Source: Trogon surrucura
Taxonomy: Eukaryota > Chordata > Aves > Trogoniformes > Trogonidae
NCBI GenBank assembly: GCA_020746105.1
Contig: CM036617.1
Location: forward strand, 141,945,845 to 142,009,844
Length of the DNA: 64,000 bases
Reading direction: 5' to 3'
Part shown: piece after piece, positions 12,820 to 24,211 of the stretch
Position numbering within the stretch: position 1 is the stretch's first letter
Layout: each line of letters starts with the position of its first letter
Made by a program: the position numbers and the translations under genes
Notes under the pieces: model-generated
Database searches by the model: none
Told to the model about the DNA's origin: nothing
The model's input: the letters and a program-made list of their open reading frames with translations, nothing else

Positions 12820-13335
12820 AGAGTCGAGGATCTTTTGCGCCTTGTCGATCGCCTTATTTTCCAGTGGTGCCGCCATCAGAATCGCATCTCATCCCGGCCT
12901 GGCAATGACACAGGCTGCTCAATTTCACCACGGATTTATTTTAAGGGCACTGGTCCCAAGCCCTGGAAGCCGGTTTTGCTCGGCAGACCCAAGCGGGCAG
13001 CCCAGGGGGGTCGTGGCCGCCGGGTGTCGCTGCCCGACGCCTTTTCCCGGCCGGGCCCGCACCGCCACGGCTCGGGCAGCACGGAAGGAGCCGCCTCCAC
13101 CTCTCGCAGGTCTCAACAACGCCCACCTTAAACTCCCTGCTCTCAACAAGCTCACCGCCACCTTTCCAAGGGCAGTCCTTCCAGATGCGAGAGCAGCCCG
13201 CCGCCGCTGGGATCGTTTCCACCCCATGAGCCGGGTCTGGTGCGTTCCCTCCCTGCTGCAAGCGTCCCATCCCTCTGATGCCTAGACCTGAGTGAGCAGA
13301 AAGCCCCAAATCCTCTCGGCAGTGTCCTTTTATAC
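12820..13335. promoter_or_regulatory. CpG island 2
   Basis: A GC- and CpG-rich block (for example GCCGCCGGGTGTCGCTGCCC and CGGCCGGGCCCGCACCGCC) within AT-rich flanks. The open frames of 100-147 codons on both strands are by-products of its composition. A TATA box on the minus strand lies at its right edge, which suggests transcription leftwards through the island. It may be a promoter of an unknown transcript or an unclassified GC-rich repeat. No known gene could be assigned. Confidence 0.5.
13327..13334 (-). promoter_or_regulatory. TATA box candidate (TATAAAAG, minus strand)
   Basis: The plus strand reads CTTTTATA, so the minus strand reads GGGTATAAAAGGACA, a near-ideal TATA context. Transcription would begin near 13300 and run leftwards into CpG island 2. 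No recognised coding product follows. Confidence 0.4.
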
Positions 13336-16300
13336 CCGCGAAGATGCAGATATTTGTCAGCAGGTGATGGACGGAGGCATGACTGACCCATCTGGAACTG
13401 GTCCTCTCTGTGCCCAGCTTGTACAGGGCACTTGAGATCCTCCAGCATCACCAAAAATTCCTTTAATTCATGACTCTCTTCTGAAGTCTTGCTGATGACT
13501 GGGATAGATTCGTCGGCCTTATTTGATGGGTCTTCTGTGGTTTTTCTCTCCTACCTTTCTTTGGTGGAAGGACCCAGTTTCTAGATTTCACAACCAGAGA
13601 AAGCTCCATAGGTAGAATGACCTGGGGGCACGTTACTCTCAGCTGTTTCAAACTTGAGAGACAAGAACTAATTAAATACTGGAATTGCTTTAGATCTTTT
13701 TGATGCAGAATCAACACTTATGTTGTTTCGAGCAGGGAAAGAAACCCACAAAGCTAAGAAACTCGTCTCTCAAAGGAGTTTTTTTCTTCTTTGGTTCGTT
13801 CTTCACTCTTGGAAACAACTTATTTCTCTCACCAGAGATTGCAAGCTTTTCTTAGTTTTTGAGAGGAATCTTCTTATACTTTTGTCTCAATATATATAGT
13901 AAAAATCAGTCCTCACAGGCACTCTGAGAGTCAGTGGAAATGATAGTTTTATTTTTAAGTGTCCTATTATAGACTGTGCAAATCAAAGGTCGGGATATTG
14001 AAGATTTGAAGCTGGAAGGTAAGTAGAAACAAAACTGAAACTAATTTATGTCTGACCTAAATTTGCAAGGTGGGAAAAAAAAAAAACAAAACAAAAGACA
14101 ACCCCACACTTAAATAAGCTTATTCCTTCTGGAGAACCACATGAGTTAACATCAGGTGCTTGGCTGGGTTAGCTAAAGATAAATGAGATAGTTTTAAAAG
14201 GGCTGGAGGATTTAGATAAGATAGGTGGTAACAAAAAAGGTAAGAAACCTAGGAAGATAATATAAGAGTTTTCCAGGGAATAAAAATCCATAATACAAAA
14301 TCCATAATACAAGCTAGCTAGAGAATCTAGTTTGGGTCTTAATGTGAGAAACATCATGAAGGGACTGAGAACCAAAAGAGAACCCAAATGTGAACCTCCT
14401 GTACAGCAGGGAATTATGCTGCCATTATTCAGAATGCTTCCTCTTCTATCCACATTCATGAAAGGCTATTAAAATAAATCCTCCTTGGCAGACAAAGCAG
14501 TGGGAGGAAAAGAGAGAAGCACAATGAGGCAAAAATAATTAAAGAGCATTAAAAATACAGTGTATTGTAGGAATGAGAGTTTCCCTTTTACTTCCATCTT
14601 GCCTCCTCTGGGACTGTTTCCAGATCCGTTTGTTTGAAAAAGCTACTGCCAAAATGAAAAAAAAAAAAAAAAGTCCTGGTCAGAGTGAGCCCATGCTGGC
14701 TGTAACATGCCTCAAAATATACCTGTTCTTAATACTGCTCTGTAATGGACAAAGCCAGAGATTTTAGGAAGTCAGAGCTCCAGCCAAGACAGAGAACTTG
14801 CTATGGTTTTTCCCATGTGGAGTCAGGGCTGACAATTTACAAACACCAGGGTTTTAAAAGAATCCAGGTATTTTGATTTCTCAGCTATTTAAAATGATTA
14901 CCAGAATGGCAATTCTCAAAGATATAAGGATATTTTGAGGAGTAAAATGGCAGAAACTGATGGATGTGATGATGAATTAGGTAAGTAGCTGTATGGTGGG
15001 GATCATAGCTCTATGGGTACTGGTGCTGCCTAAATGAAATCAAATCAAAACTTAGCTTTAACAGCATATTTCCGAACTTGTGCTGGGCTTTATGTCCAGC
15101 TCTGATAATAAGGTCAACACAAGTGTCAAGTGGAAAATGGTCAATATTTGCCTGTTTTGTCTTGATATAAGACAGAACAACAAGGCAATAGTTTCTATAG
15201 GAACAGAATAGATAAAATAAAGCAGAGTCGACATTAATTTGTTTTTTCTTAGTCCTCTCGCTTTCTAACTGGTGCTATAAAATAAAATATTGCACTTTTA
15301 AAGGGGTGGTTGTTTAGGTCTTTGTTCATGCTTCCAGCAGGATACCCTTCCCTTTTCTGGGCCTCAAATACCACTTTGTTCCCCCACTCTTAGTATTGGA
15401 GAAAGTATATTCTGCATTAGGGTATGGTGTATGTTTGAAAAGAAAATGAAAATTGAAGTTTTTGCAGTCCAGGGAATGACAGATCATTAATAATCCATAA
15501 TACACAGGCTTTCCATCTGCTGTTACTGCTCTCAGGTCAGTTGGCCCTAGGAAAGCAGGAAGGAAATGGAAAGCTTCAGCGAATGAGAACAAAAAAGCTT
15601 CTATAAGCCTGCAACATGTACATGAACTCCAAGCCGCTATTCCCTGGAAATGCAAAAGTTGGCTCTGCTTATATTTCTGTTTCTACTAGTAAATTCCTCC
15701 CTTCACAGGAAAGGCATCAGACAGACCTTTTCCATACAATTGTCTCAGAGAGAGGCACAGCCTCAAGTGCTTTTGTTCCCAAGAAGGGATCTTCTCTCAG
15801 TCAGAAACCCCTCTGTACCTCCTAAAACTCCTTCTGTGCCACAGACAAATGCAGGTGCTCCCCCTCTCCAGCTATTTCATGTGCATCAGGCCCCTCCTAC
15901 CTTACAGCTTTGTCTACAGGTTTATTTCAAAAATGGAAAACTACTGGCACAGTGAAAAGCCCTCTTCAAATGGATGGGTGTTTCTGACCCAGCTAAGTTG
16001 GGGTTAGTTTTATAGGTAACAAAATCACAAGTTACAAGAGCAATATCATGGTGCAGTTGCAAGTATCTTACTGATCTTGTCTAATTAGTATATTGGAAAA
16101 AAAAATAATGCAACAGCATATGGAAAAACACAGACTAATCTAATGGTTGCTTATAGAAGAGGTATAGCTGTTTTCAAAACACTTAGAAAAACCTTCTCGT
16201 ACCAAAATAATGGCTTGATTTGACCTGTACCATGGAGAAAAAAAAGGGAGTTGGGAGAAAAAAAAAAATATAGCATTTGGCAAGAAGCCCCAAAGAGCTA

Positions 16301-17502
16301 TAGAGTTTTTTTTCCCCTTTCTTAGTACACTGCTGAGAATAAGTCACGTGCAGGAGGGGCCGGCCCTGCCCTTTCTGCCTTTTATAGGCGAGCTGATATG
16401 TTTGAACGTTGTTCTCATAAGGAAGTACATGGGGCACTTTTCTTTTATTGCAAGTGCAGCGCCTTTCTTGGTGAGAGCTTATGAACACATGTTTTGATGA
16501 AAGACTGAAAAGATTAAATAAAAGAACTGAACTGCAGGTTTCTGAAGGGAAGTGCTGTGCTTGCAAGGCTGACTCTAACAAAACAAGCCTAGCCACTGGA
16601 AGAGGAGGAGAAAGAATTGAGATCAGCAGTCACCCAGAGCTGCTGGTGCAATAGATCTGGAAGGTAATAAACTCCCTTTTCTTCTCTGAACTTGGTTTCT
16701 CTTCTACAGTGTTTGTCTGTATATAATCCAGCACAAGATGCTCTGAACCTTAGTTGTATATGGATTAAATAGTTATATTTACCATTGTTAATTTAGATAC
16801 TAAACAATGTACTTAGAGGTTTAGCTGTGGTGTCAAAAAGGGCATGAACTGCCCTGGGACTTTTGGACCTGCCGCACAAACTTTGCTGCTGTTGGCTGTA
16901 TGCTTTTGAAAGAGATTGACGTATCTATCCGAGGAGACCCAAGTTCTTTTCTGCCAGCCACACTAGATGTTAGAAGGCTGAATTTGAAATTTGGGGCTAC
17001 CACAGTATTCAGGTAGACCTTACAGGTCGGCCCAGTTCAAGCTAGATCACCTCGTGCTGGTAAGATGCCTTCATCTACAACCAAAAGAAACTCCAATCCA
17101 AGCAATTAAATGGTGGAGGTGATTCAGCAGGTGACATGCTCCCCTGGAATCACCAGTAAGCAGATCCATCACTGCCTTTAACTTCCAGATATTTGCTGCA
17201 CAGTGATGGCCAATTTAGTCTTGAAGGTCATAAATATGTGCCTTACCATTTCTGCTGCTGCTGAAAGCCAAGTAGTGCATCACTTTTCTGGAGGTTGAGT
17301 CTTTGGCAGTCTCTCAGCTCTGAATATGGGAAATACTTCTGGACAGCCACAGACTGACTTTTCTTCTGAAAGACACGTATCAGTGTAAACCTTTTCATAC
17401 ACCATGCATTGTATCTGTTGCACAACAAGTGCTCATGAAAAATCTGTTGCCTCAAGGGATGGTTTCTTTGGCGTCTTAGTGTAACTCTGCCTTGACTAAT
17501 TA
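13336..17502. other. Long non-coding stretch, no gene identified
   Basis: AT-rich sequence with several A/T homopolymers (for example near 14656-14672 and 16259-16269). A possible untranslated first exon of BCL2L14 ending near 16661 (GGAAG then GTAATA) was considered but cannot be supported without transcripts. Confidence 0.35.
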
Positions 17503-17697
17503 CAGTTGCAAGAAAAAGCACGTGAACCTTTTGGAATTTCATGGTGTTCTGCATTAATTTGTCATAGAATGTGATCTAACCGTCATCTTAGTCAAGAGTA
17601 TTGACAAATATAATGTGCCTAAACTAATAACACAAAAACAATTCTGATCCTCCATGTCTTTATTGAACGCAGTCATTCAACATTCAAAATGCTAGTG
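17503..17697 (+). repeat. Left terminal inverted repeat of the Tc1 element
   Basis: It pairs with 18891-19085 over all 195 bp. The outer transposase-binding repeat is at its start (AAGCACGTGAACC). The inner repeat (ATGTAAGTGAACCC) lies just beyond it, near 17700-17713. Confidence 0.95.
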
Positions 17698-17875
17698 CAA
17701 ATGTAAGTGAACCCTTGAGCTGACCTCAGAAAAGCTAATAGGAGTCAGGTGTTAGCATACCTCGAGTTTTGCTAAGAAAATGAGTTTGGAGGTGTGGACT
17801 AAAGCTACATTGACTGATAAAAACCACTCAAACTTTTTGACTTTGCTCAGCACAAGACGTATGCTTATGTGAGTC

Positions 17876-18904
17876 ATGGTTTCAGAGGATCCATGATCAA
17901 GAATTGTTGATTTACATAAAGATGGAAAGGATTACAAAGTTATTTCAAAGACCTCAGGAAATCACCAGTCTACAGTTAGACAAACGATCCACAAATGGAG
18001 ACATTTTGGGACTGTGGCTACTCTATCAAGAAGTGGGCACCCAGTCAAAATGACCCCAAGAGCACAACCAAGACTCGTCAATGAGGTAAAGGAACAACCC
18101 CGAGTGACACCCAAAGAGTTGAAGGCATCACTGGAACTGGCTTTCCTCCGTGTTCATGAGTCTACAGTATGTAAAGCATTGAACAAACAGGGTGTCTATG
18201 GCAGGACACCACGAAGGAAGCTGCTGCTTTCTACAAGGAACATTGTTGCACACCTGAAGTTTGTGAAAGAGCACATTGACACTCCACAGTGGTATTGGCA
18301 AAATGTTTTGCGGACTGATGAAACAAAGACTGAACTATTTGGAAAGAACATGCAGCACTACAACTGGCATAAAAAGGGCACTGCAAATCATTGTGAAAAC
18401 ATCATCCCAGCCATAACGCATGGTGGCGGAAACATCATGATTTGGGCCTGCTTTGCTGCAGCAGGGCCTGACCAGCTTGCAGTCATTGATGGGGAGATGA
18501 ATTCCCAAGTGTATCAAAACGTTCTTCAGGATAATGTGAGAATGCATGTACATGAGCTGAAAATCTATAGACATTGGGTGACACAACAGGACAATGACTC
18601 AAAACACCGGATCAAGTCCACAACAGAATGGCTTCAGAAAAAAAAAATCCACCTTTTGGAGTGGCAAAATCACAGCCCAGACCTCAACCCAATAGAGATG
18701 CTCTGGAATGACTTGAAGAGAGCTGTACACATGCAATGTCCAAAGAATATGACAGAGCGAAAGCAGTTCTGCCATGAAGAATTGGCTAAAATCCCTCCTG
18801 AACAATGTGCAGCTACAGAAAGGGCCTGGCTGAGGTTATTGCTGCCAAGGAGGGGTCAACCAGTTATTGATTCCAAGAGTTCACTTTTTCCACTAGCATT
18901 TTGA
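17876..18904 (+). pseudogene. Tc1 transposase (DD34E), one internal stop
   Basis: The frame from the ATG at 17876 starts MVSEDP, meets a TGA at 17894 and then runs open to 18904 (343 codons, the normal Tc1 length of about 340). The N-terminal part holds a paired-type helix-turn-helix DNA-binding region (IVDLHKDGKDYKVIS through KWRHFGTVATLSRSGHP). The catalytic core shows RTDETKTELFG, the glycine-rich GGGNIMIWACFAAAG, QQDNDSKH and SPDLNPIEMLW. Counting from the first D of DND to the E gives 34 intervening residues, hence DD34E. After ERAWL the frame ends in an atypical tail; the +1 frame there (EVIAAKEGSTSY) looks more like the family end, which suggests a frameshift near 18830. With the early stop and the altered end this copy is probably inactive. 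Confidence 0.92.
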
Positions 18905-19085
18905 ATGTTGAATGAGTGTGTTCAATAAAGACATGGAGGATCAGAATTGGTTTTGTGTTATTAGTTTAGGCACATTATATTTGTCAATACTCTTGACTAA
19001 GATGACGGTTAGATCACATTTTATGACAAATTAATGCACTACACCATGAAATTCCAAAAGGTTCACATACTTTTTCTTGCAACTA
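18891..19085 (-). repeat. Right terminal inverted repeat of the Tc1 element
   Basis: It is the complement of 17503-17697. It contains AATAAA at 18924-18929, placed just after the transposase frame, so it probably serves as the transposase poly(A) signal. Confidence 0.95.
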
Positions 19086-19087
19086 TA

Positions 19088-19721
19088 TACTGTATCCTAT
19101 TTAGTTAAGATTAAAGAAGGGGCATAATCATCCAGCTTGCAAGTCACTGCTTTCCATCCTAGAGGCAACGGTATTGTGGTACCACATAGAGAAGACCTTT
19201 CTGGTAGGATCATGTGTAAAACTAGCTTTCCACAGCATCTGTGCAGTTTTAAATGGTTCAGCCTCTCTTGCACAGAAAATAGCTATCTGTTAAGTGTTTA
19301 TGAGAATGACTGACTCAATATATACAAAATATTTCTTCAGCGAAGCATGGTGCTTCTGGAAACCCCTGGTGGTTCCACTTTCCTGCATGAGAACTGTCAG
19401 TAAGTTAGGGTCATTCACCCAGAGAAAAGCAGCCAGCTTGAGAAGCTAGGAGAGGAATCCTGGCTTTTTCTTCCCCTTGCACAGGAGTGTCCACTACCAT
19501 GTTCCCCAGTCTGCTCCTTCGTATGTGAGAGCAGAGTTGAAGGGAAAGACCCACACCTCGGATGAGTCAGTAAGCAGTGATATAGAACCTTAATCCAATA
19601 TTCCCTCAAAAATAATTTTTTTTAGTTTAGAACTGTCATCCCACATTTCTGTCCCTGCTGGTTGAATGAGAAGCACCAGCCCAGACCTGAACAGACTGTA
19701 CTAATAATCCAAGGATTTTTA
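19088..19721. other. Non-coding stretch, no feature identified
   Basis: It lies between the Tc1 element and a CR1 copy. No supported feature. Confidence 0.4.
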
Positions 19722-19996
19722 GTTAGGACCAGGAAATGGCCTCAAGTTGTACCAGGGGAGGTTTAAATTGGATATTGGGAAAACTTTCTTCTCTAAAAGG
19801 GTTGTCAAACATTGGAACAGGCTGTCCAGGGAAGTGGTGGAGTCACCATCTTTAGGGGTATTTAAAGGCCCTGTAGATGTGGCACTTAGGGACATGATTT
19901 AGTGGTAGACCTGACAGGGTAAGGGCTGAACTCAATGATCTTAGAGGTCTTTTCTAACCTAAATCATTCTATGATTCTATGATGATTGTATGATTG
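19722..19996 (+). repeat. CR1 LINE 3' fragment
   Basis: It contains CCTCAAGTTGTACCAGGGGA, TTAAATTGGATATTGGGAAA and GGCTGTCCAGGGAAGTGGTG, then a long CR1 3' end with GATCTTAGAGGTCTTTTC and the tail CTATGATTCTATGATG. The subfamily differs from the 1034 and 10916 copies. Only a short ORF2 remnant is left. Confidence 0.9.
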
Positions 19997-22900
19997 TTTT
20001 GTGGGGGCCTCTGTCACTTCTTCTTTCTGCTTTGTCTGTCCAGCATCTCAGGGCAGACACTGCCTCTTGCTGCAGAGCCATCTTCGGCCACCCATGTTTC
20101 CTGGGGTTTGCTAGCACTGATGGGAATCCACGTGATGGGGAATTGAGCCAAATAGCAGGGTCAGCACTTGATCAAGGTCCCTCAGCCTTTTGGAGGTAAC
20201 TCCCAGGGCTGTCTGTGAGGCCAAACACAGGCCTGTAGCTGGACGCCCTCTAAATCAACAGTTATTTCATCTGTACTTCAACCTCCAGGCTACATTTCCT
20301 CCTAACAAAGATTAAACAATCACGTTCCTCCTCTCTCTTTTTGATGGTTTTCCTTTTGTGTCCCACCCACTCAGCCTCATACAATAATCTTCTGAAGATT
20401 TTAGTTGACTACCACTGCAATTGGCAATTGGTGTTGTTAGAGCACTACAAGTCTGGGGGATATTTTTGTGGACTTGTGCAATTTTAGCCAGTGCTGGTCT
20501 TCAGAGAATCTGCAGGAAAGCAAGTTGTGTTGCTCACAGAAGTCTCTCTATGTTGTTGCCAAATTTCTCTATCCTGGCAGGTAATTCTTGAAGTGGATGA
20601 AGGGTTATAGCTAAATGTACCACTACGAGTGTTGGCAGTTAGGGTTCCATTTTCTGAGAAATGGCAGGTGGATGTGACATCTGGCAATGGAAGGAAAAGG
20701 TCTGGAGGAGAGTAAAGAGGGAGGGGGTGATGCTGCTCCTTCAGAGCCTGCAAGCTCCAGAAGATAAATAATTTAGACCAGAGTTTTTAAGTAGACAGAA
20801 TGAGACCATGCTGCTACTCTCCATAATCTGATCCACTGAGTTTCTTTTAATCATCCTAGGAAATAATATGCAGATTTAGGTTTTAGCAGGACTTCCAAGT
20901 ACTTGTCAAATGGAATCAATGCTTGCACTAAAAAAACATTCTTTATAGAAACTAATTTCTGAGAGAGTGTGTAAAGTGAGTGCTGCTTCTGCAGAAGGCC
21001 TGGCTCGTCTCTGGCCTGCCCCAGATGGCATATTGGAAAAATAATGTGGTTACGGTATGAAGAAGTAAATCTAAGGAGAGACATAAGTCACAAATCAAGA
21101 TTTCAAACTTTAAAGCCAACTGAAAACCAAGTTAGCTAACGGCAGTCTGTTTTGTAAACACTTGTCAGCACGTGGTGATATCTCCTTTTTTTTTTTTGCT
21201 ACCTCTAAGTAATGCCATAAATGAGCTATAAACTGACCTTGTTCTCTTCTTTTTACGCTCCTCTGGCCTTGCTGTATACACAGGGGTGAGATTTCTTACC
21301 GAGACGTCAGTGCTCAAAATAGTCCCAGTAAGGAAGCTCCTATACCGCATTTTTACCAACAGAATTTGTTTCATTTCTCAGAGGTTCCCCATCAGAGTGA
21401 GGCACAGGCTTAGCAGTGGAGCTGTATCTGATGTGCAAGTACTTATTTGATGTTACGTACTAGCAAGCTGTAATAATACCCTACCTCCTGCTATCGGTCT
21501 GCACCTAGCCTCGTTTAGGAGACTAACCTTTAAACTCTTATTTGATTTTTATCTGTACAACCACCTCAGGTAGGGTTGTTCTCAACATATAAGTAATAGC
21601 CCAGAGTACAGGGCTGTAAGGATTTTTTACTGCTGCTACTGGTAATTCCTCTTGTTGCTTGGGAGTTAATTTTTATATTCTTTTATACAATTACTGTATA
21701 ATTCATATAGGTTTTCTGTAGATAACTTACCTATTTTATGTTGTTATTTATATTTTAATATTGGTGAAAAATAAGTGTGTATGAATGTTACACAAATTAT
21801 TTTAGATCTATAAAGAGTACCCGTGGTGGGGAAGGCTATGCTGTTTTAAGTAGCGTTGGCGTCTGATCTGAAGGTTGAAGTTAGGTCTTTTGAAGGAAGA
21901 ACTCGAGTTTGAATAAAGTGTTAAATAATGAAAAAGAATAGCATATCCTTTAAAATTTTGCTTTCTATTTCTGGAAAAACTTCAAAATGAAATAAATGCT
22001 TGGTCTGGTTTCCAGAGCAAAGGGCAGTGCCTGTTCCTGGCTAGCAGAAGGGATTTGCCATAGCCCAGCTTTCTGTGTAGCAGAGACATTGGGAAGTGCA
22101 GTGCATCTTAAAACACTCTTTCAGCTGCTCTGGTTTGCACTGACAGATGGGCTCAGACAATCACAGGGCACAGAAAAGGTCTTACCTTTGCTCCCCTGCG
22201 GTGCGCACGTCAGTGCTCCTATCCTCAGCACAGCAATGAAGAAGCTGCCGTCCTGTGCCTGTCTTGCATCATTTCAGTTCTCCATTGTTTTCTCTGTATT
22301 TCTAGCTCCCACTTCTTTTCTCCACTCAATTTGTTTTTCATAATGGTCTGTTGCTGACGTTTTCCTGCTGGGCTCTCAGTTTCCCTTGCAGGTTCATTAA
22401 AGCCGCCTGCACGAACGCTGTGAGAAGGTGCAAAGCTGCTGCTGACCCTTTGAATATCTCAAGGCAGCAAGGAGCAAGAGAAGGGGAACTTGCACCTCCT
22501 TCCCCAGCCTCCAAACTGCCCTGGTCATGTCCAGCAAACAGGGACTCACCTTGGCATGACCTTGTGAGCAAGACGTCTCAGTGTGCTACTGGGCACTTCG
22601 CAGGACAGGGCTTCTCCTGAAGCCCAGGAGACTATTTGAAGACAACATAGTTGCTTGTACTTTGTGTGCTATTGGGGTAAATTCTCATCCAAGAGTAGTG
22701 AGATGTTTTGACACATGAAGTATAGATTTCTGAACATTGAACTACAGCACACTGTTACCAGAAAACAGCAAGCTGACACCCAGACTTGCACTGGGAAGAA
22801 AATTTCAGACAGGCTGTTGGAGGTGTGGATTGTGTCAACAGCTCAGCTTGAGCATAATTGGGAAGTTACATTTTGACTCGTTCAGGAGTGACTTAGCATA

Positions 22901-24211
22901 GCAGGTCCCTGAGAGATAAGCAAGTAATCTCTCCTGTGCTGAGGGGTTTTCCCCATTTTTCCCCTTTCTCGCTATCACAGTATCCCTGTGAAGAAACAGG
23001 ATATCCAGGTCCCTTCACACACTCCATTCCCACTGATTTTCCTTTGGACTCAGGGTGTGTATGTTGTATGGTTAACTCCCAAATGTGAGTCTCCATGCCT
23101 AGGATTTATAGGTCCTGTTGGATATGTATCAGCAATAGCGTTACATTCAAAGCAGCGAATAGCTGAATGATACTACAAACAGGAAGGAACTAGCTTAAAT
23201 TTGTGTCTGTCAGGCTGAGGGCTTAGTGTGAGTGAATTTGCTACTTGTTGGGATGAGGGTAGAAACCTCCCATTCAGCTTGTCAGCAACAAAGATCACAG
23301 CGACAAGTTCCAGATACATTCATAGTTTCATCCGACTTTGCGTGAGTCATTGAACAGAGGCTTCACAAAGAGCCCACTGCTGGTGACCAGGGCTGCCTGT
23401 CCAAACAACTAAAAACTCACCTGGGCTCTGCGGAAGACATCTTGGGAAAAAAAAACCCAACAATAACACAGCAGCTAGATCGTTGTGATCACAGAAGGTT
23501 GCTCCCATTTCTTTCCCTTGTTGCTCTGGCTTCCAGGAGGCTGGGTGGCAAATGGGTCTAGTGCTAAAGTGAAGACTTGTGAGTGTTGCACTTTGTGGCT
23601 TGATAAGCCACAGCAAGTAGGAGGAGAGGAAGATGGCAAAATGCATACATGTGCTGTGGAATTGGTATGTTTATTTGGACAGGAAGAAGTTACACTAGGT
23701 AAACACGACTACAGAGGCCACTGCATGCAATCGAACACACAGGACTGTCAACTTGGGTTCCCTAAAGTGAAAGGACAGTTGAGAAAATTATGATAGGTAG
23801 ATATCATAATATTTCCTAATGTTTGGGCTAGTTCTTGTTTTCCTTTCCACTCCAAGAATCAGTTACTATTGTTATGGGCATTCCTCTTTTCATACACCAT
23901 GCCCTGACCATCGAATACTCATTGAATTCCCTGATCTTTCCTGCCAAAGCCATGAAATGCAGTTAAGAGCAATGTATCAGGTCTCTTGTTCCCGTTATTT
24001 GATGGCCTTCATCATCTGAAGTATTTCTCAGTAACCAGAATCTCTTGCTAGAAAACAAGGCTTCTATGGCTTCTGAGTACTGCACTATTCTTCACGTCAC
24101 TGAGATTTATAAGGTGTTTGGTGAAAGGTTCTGTAGAAATGTCAAGTACTGGTTGGTATTCATAAAAAATCGGGCTGCTCCTAAGCAATTAAAACTTGTG
24201 TGTTCTTGCAG
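19997..24211. other. Non-coding stretch upstream of the first BCL2L14 coding exon
   Basis: Because the coding exon at 24212 begins with a splice acceptor only 8 nt before the ATG, a non-coding first exon and a promoter must lie somewhere upstream. I could not place them in this stretch. No repeats were recognised. Confidence 0.4.

Larger units (their letters stand above)
17503..19085 (+). mobile_element. Tc1-type DNA transposon, nearly full length
   Basis: The element is 1,583 bp, a normal Tc1 size, flanked by TA target duplications at 17501-17502 and 19086-19087. It begins CAGTTGCAAGAAAAAG and its right end is the complement, with one change at the last base. The terminal inverted repeats are 195 bp each (17503-17697 and 18891-19085), equal in length without indels, differing at about nine positions by eye. 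Each repeat holds an outer and an inner copy of an AAGTRWGTGAACC-like direct repeat, the IR/DR layout known from Sleeping Beauty relatives. A DD34E transposase gene lies inside. Tc1 elements move by cut-and-paste and are rare in birds. The low divergence between the repeats suggests a fairly recent insertion. Confidence 0.96.

Noticed and set aside
12105-13309. Several overlapping 100-147-codon frames on both strands as host genes
   Set aside because: They occur in GC-rich DNA on both strands at once, lack homology and lack splice signals of quality.
12820-13335. GC island 2 as an LTR (TATA box plus a downstream AATAAA on the minus strand)
   Set aside because: No terminal dinucleotides, primer-binding site or family resemblance was found; composition and TATA alone do not suffice.
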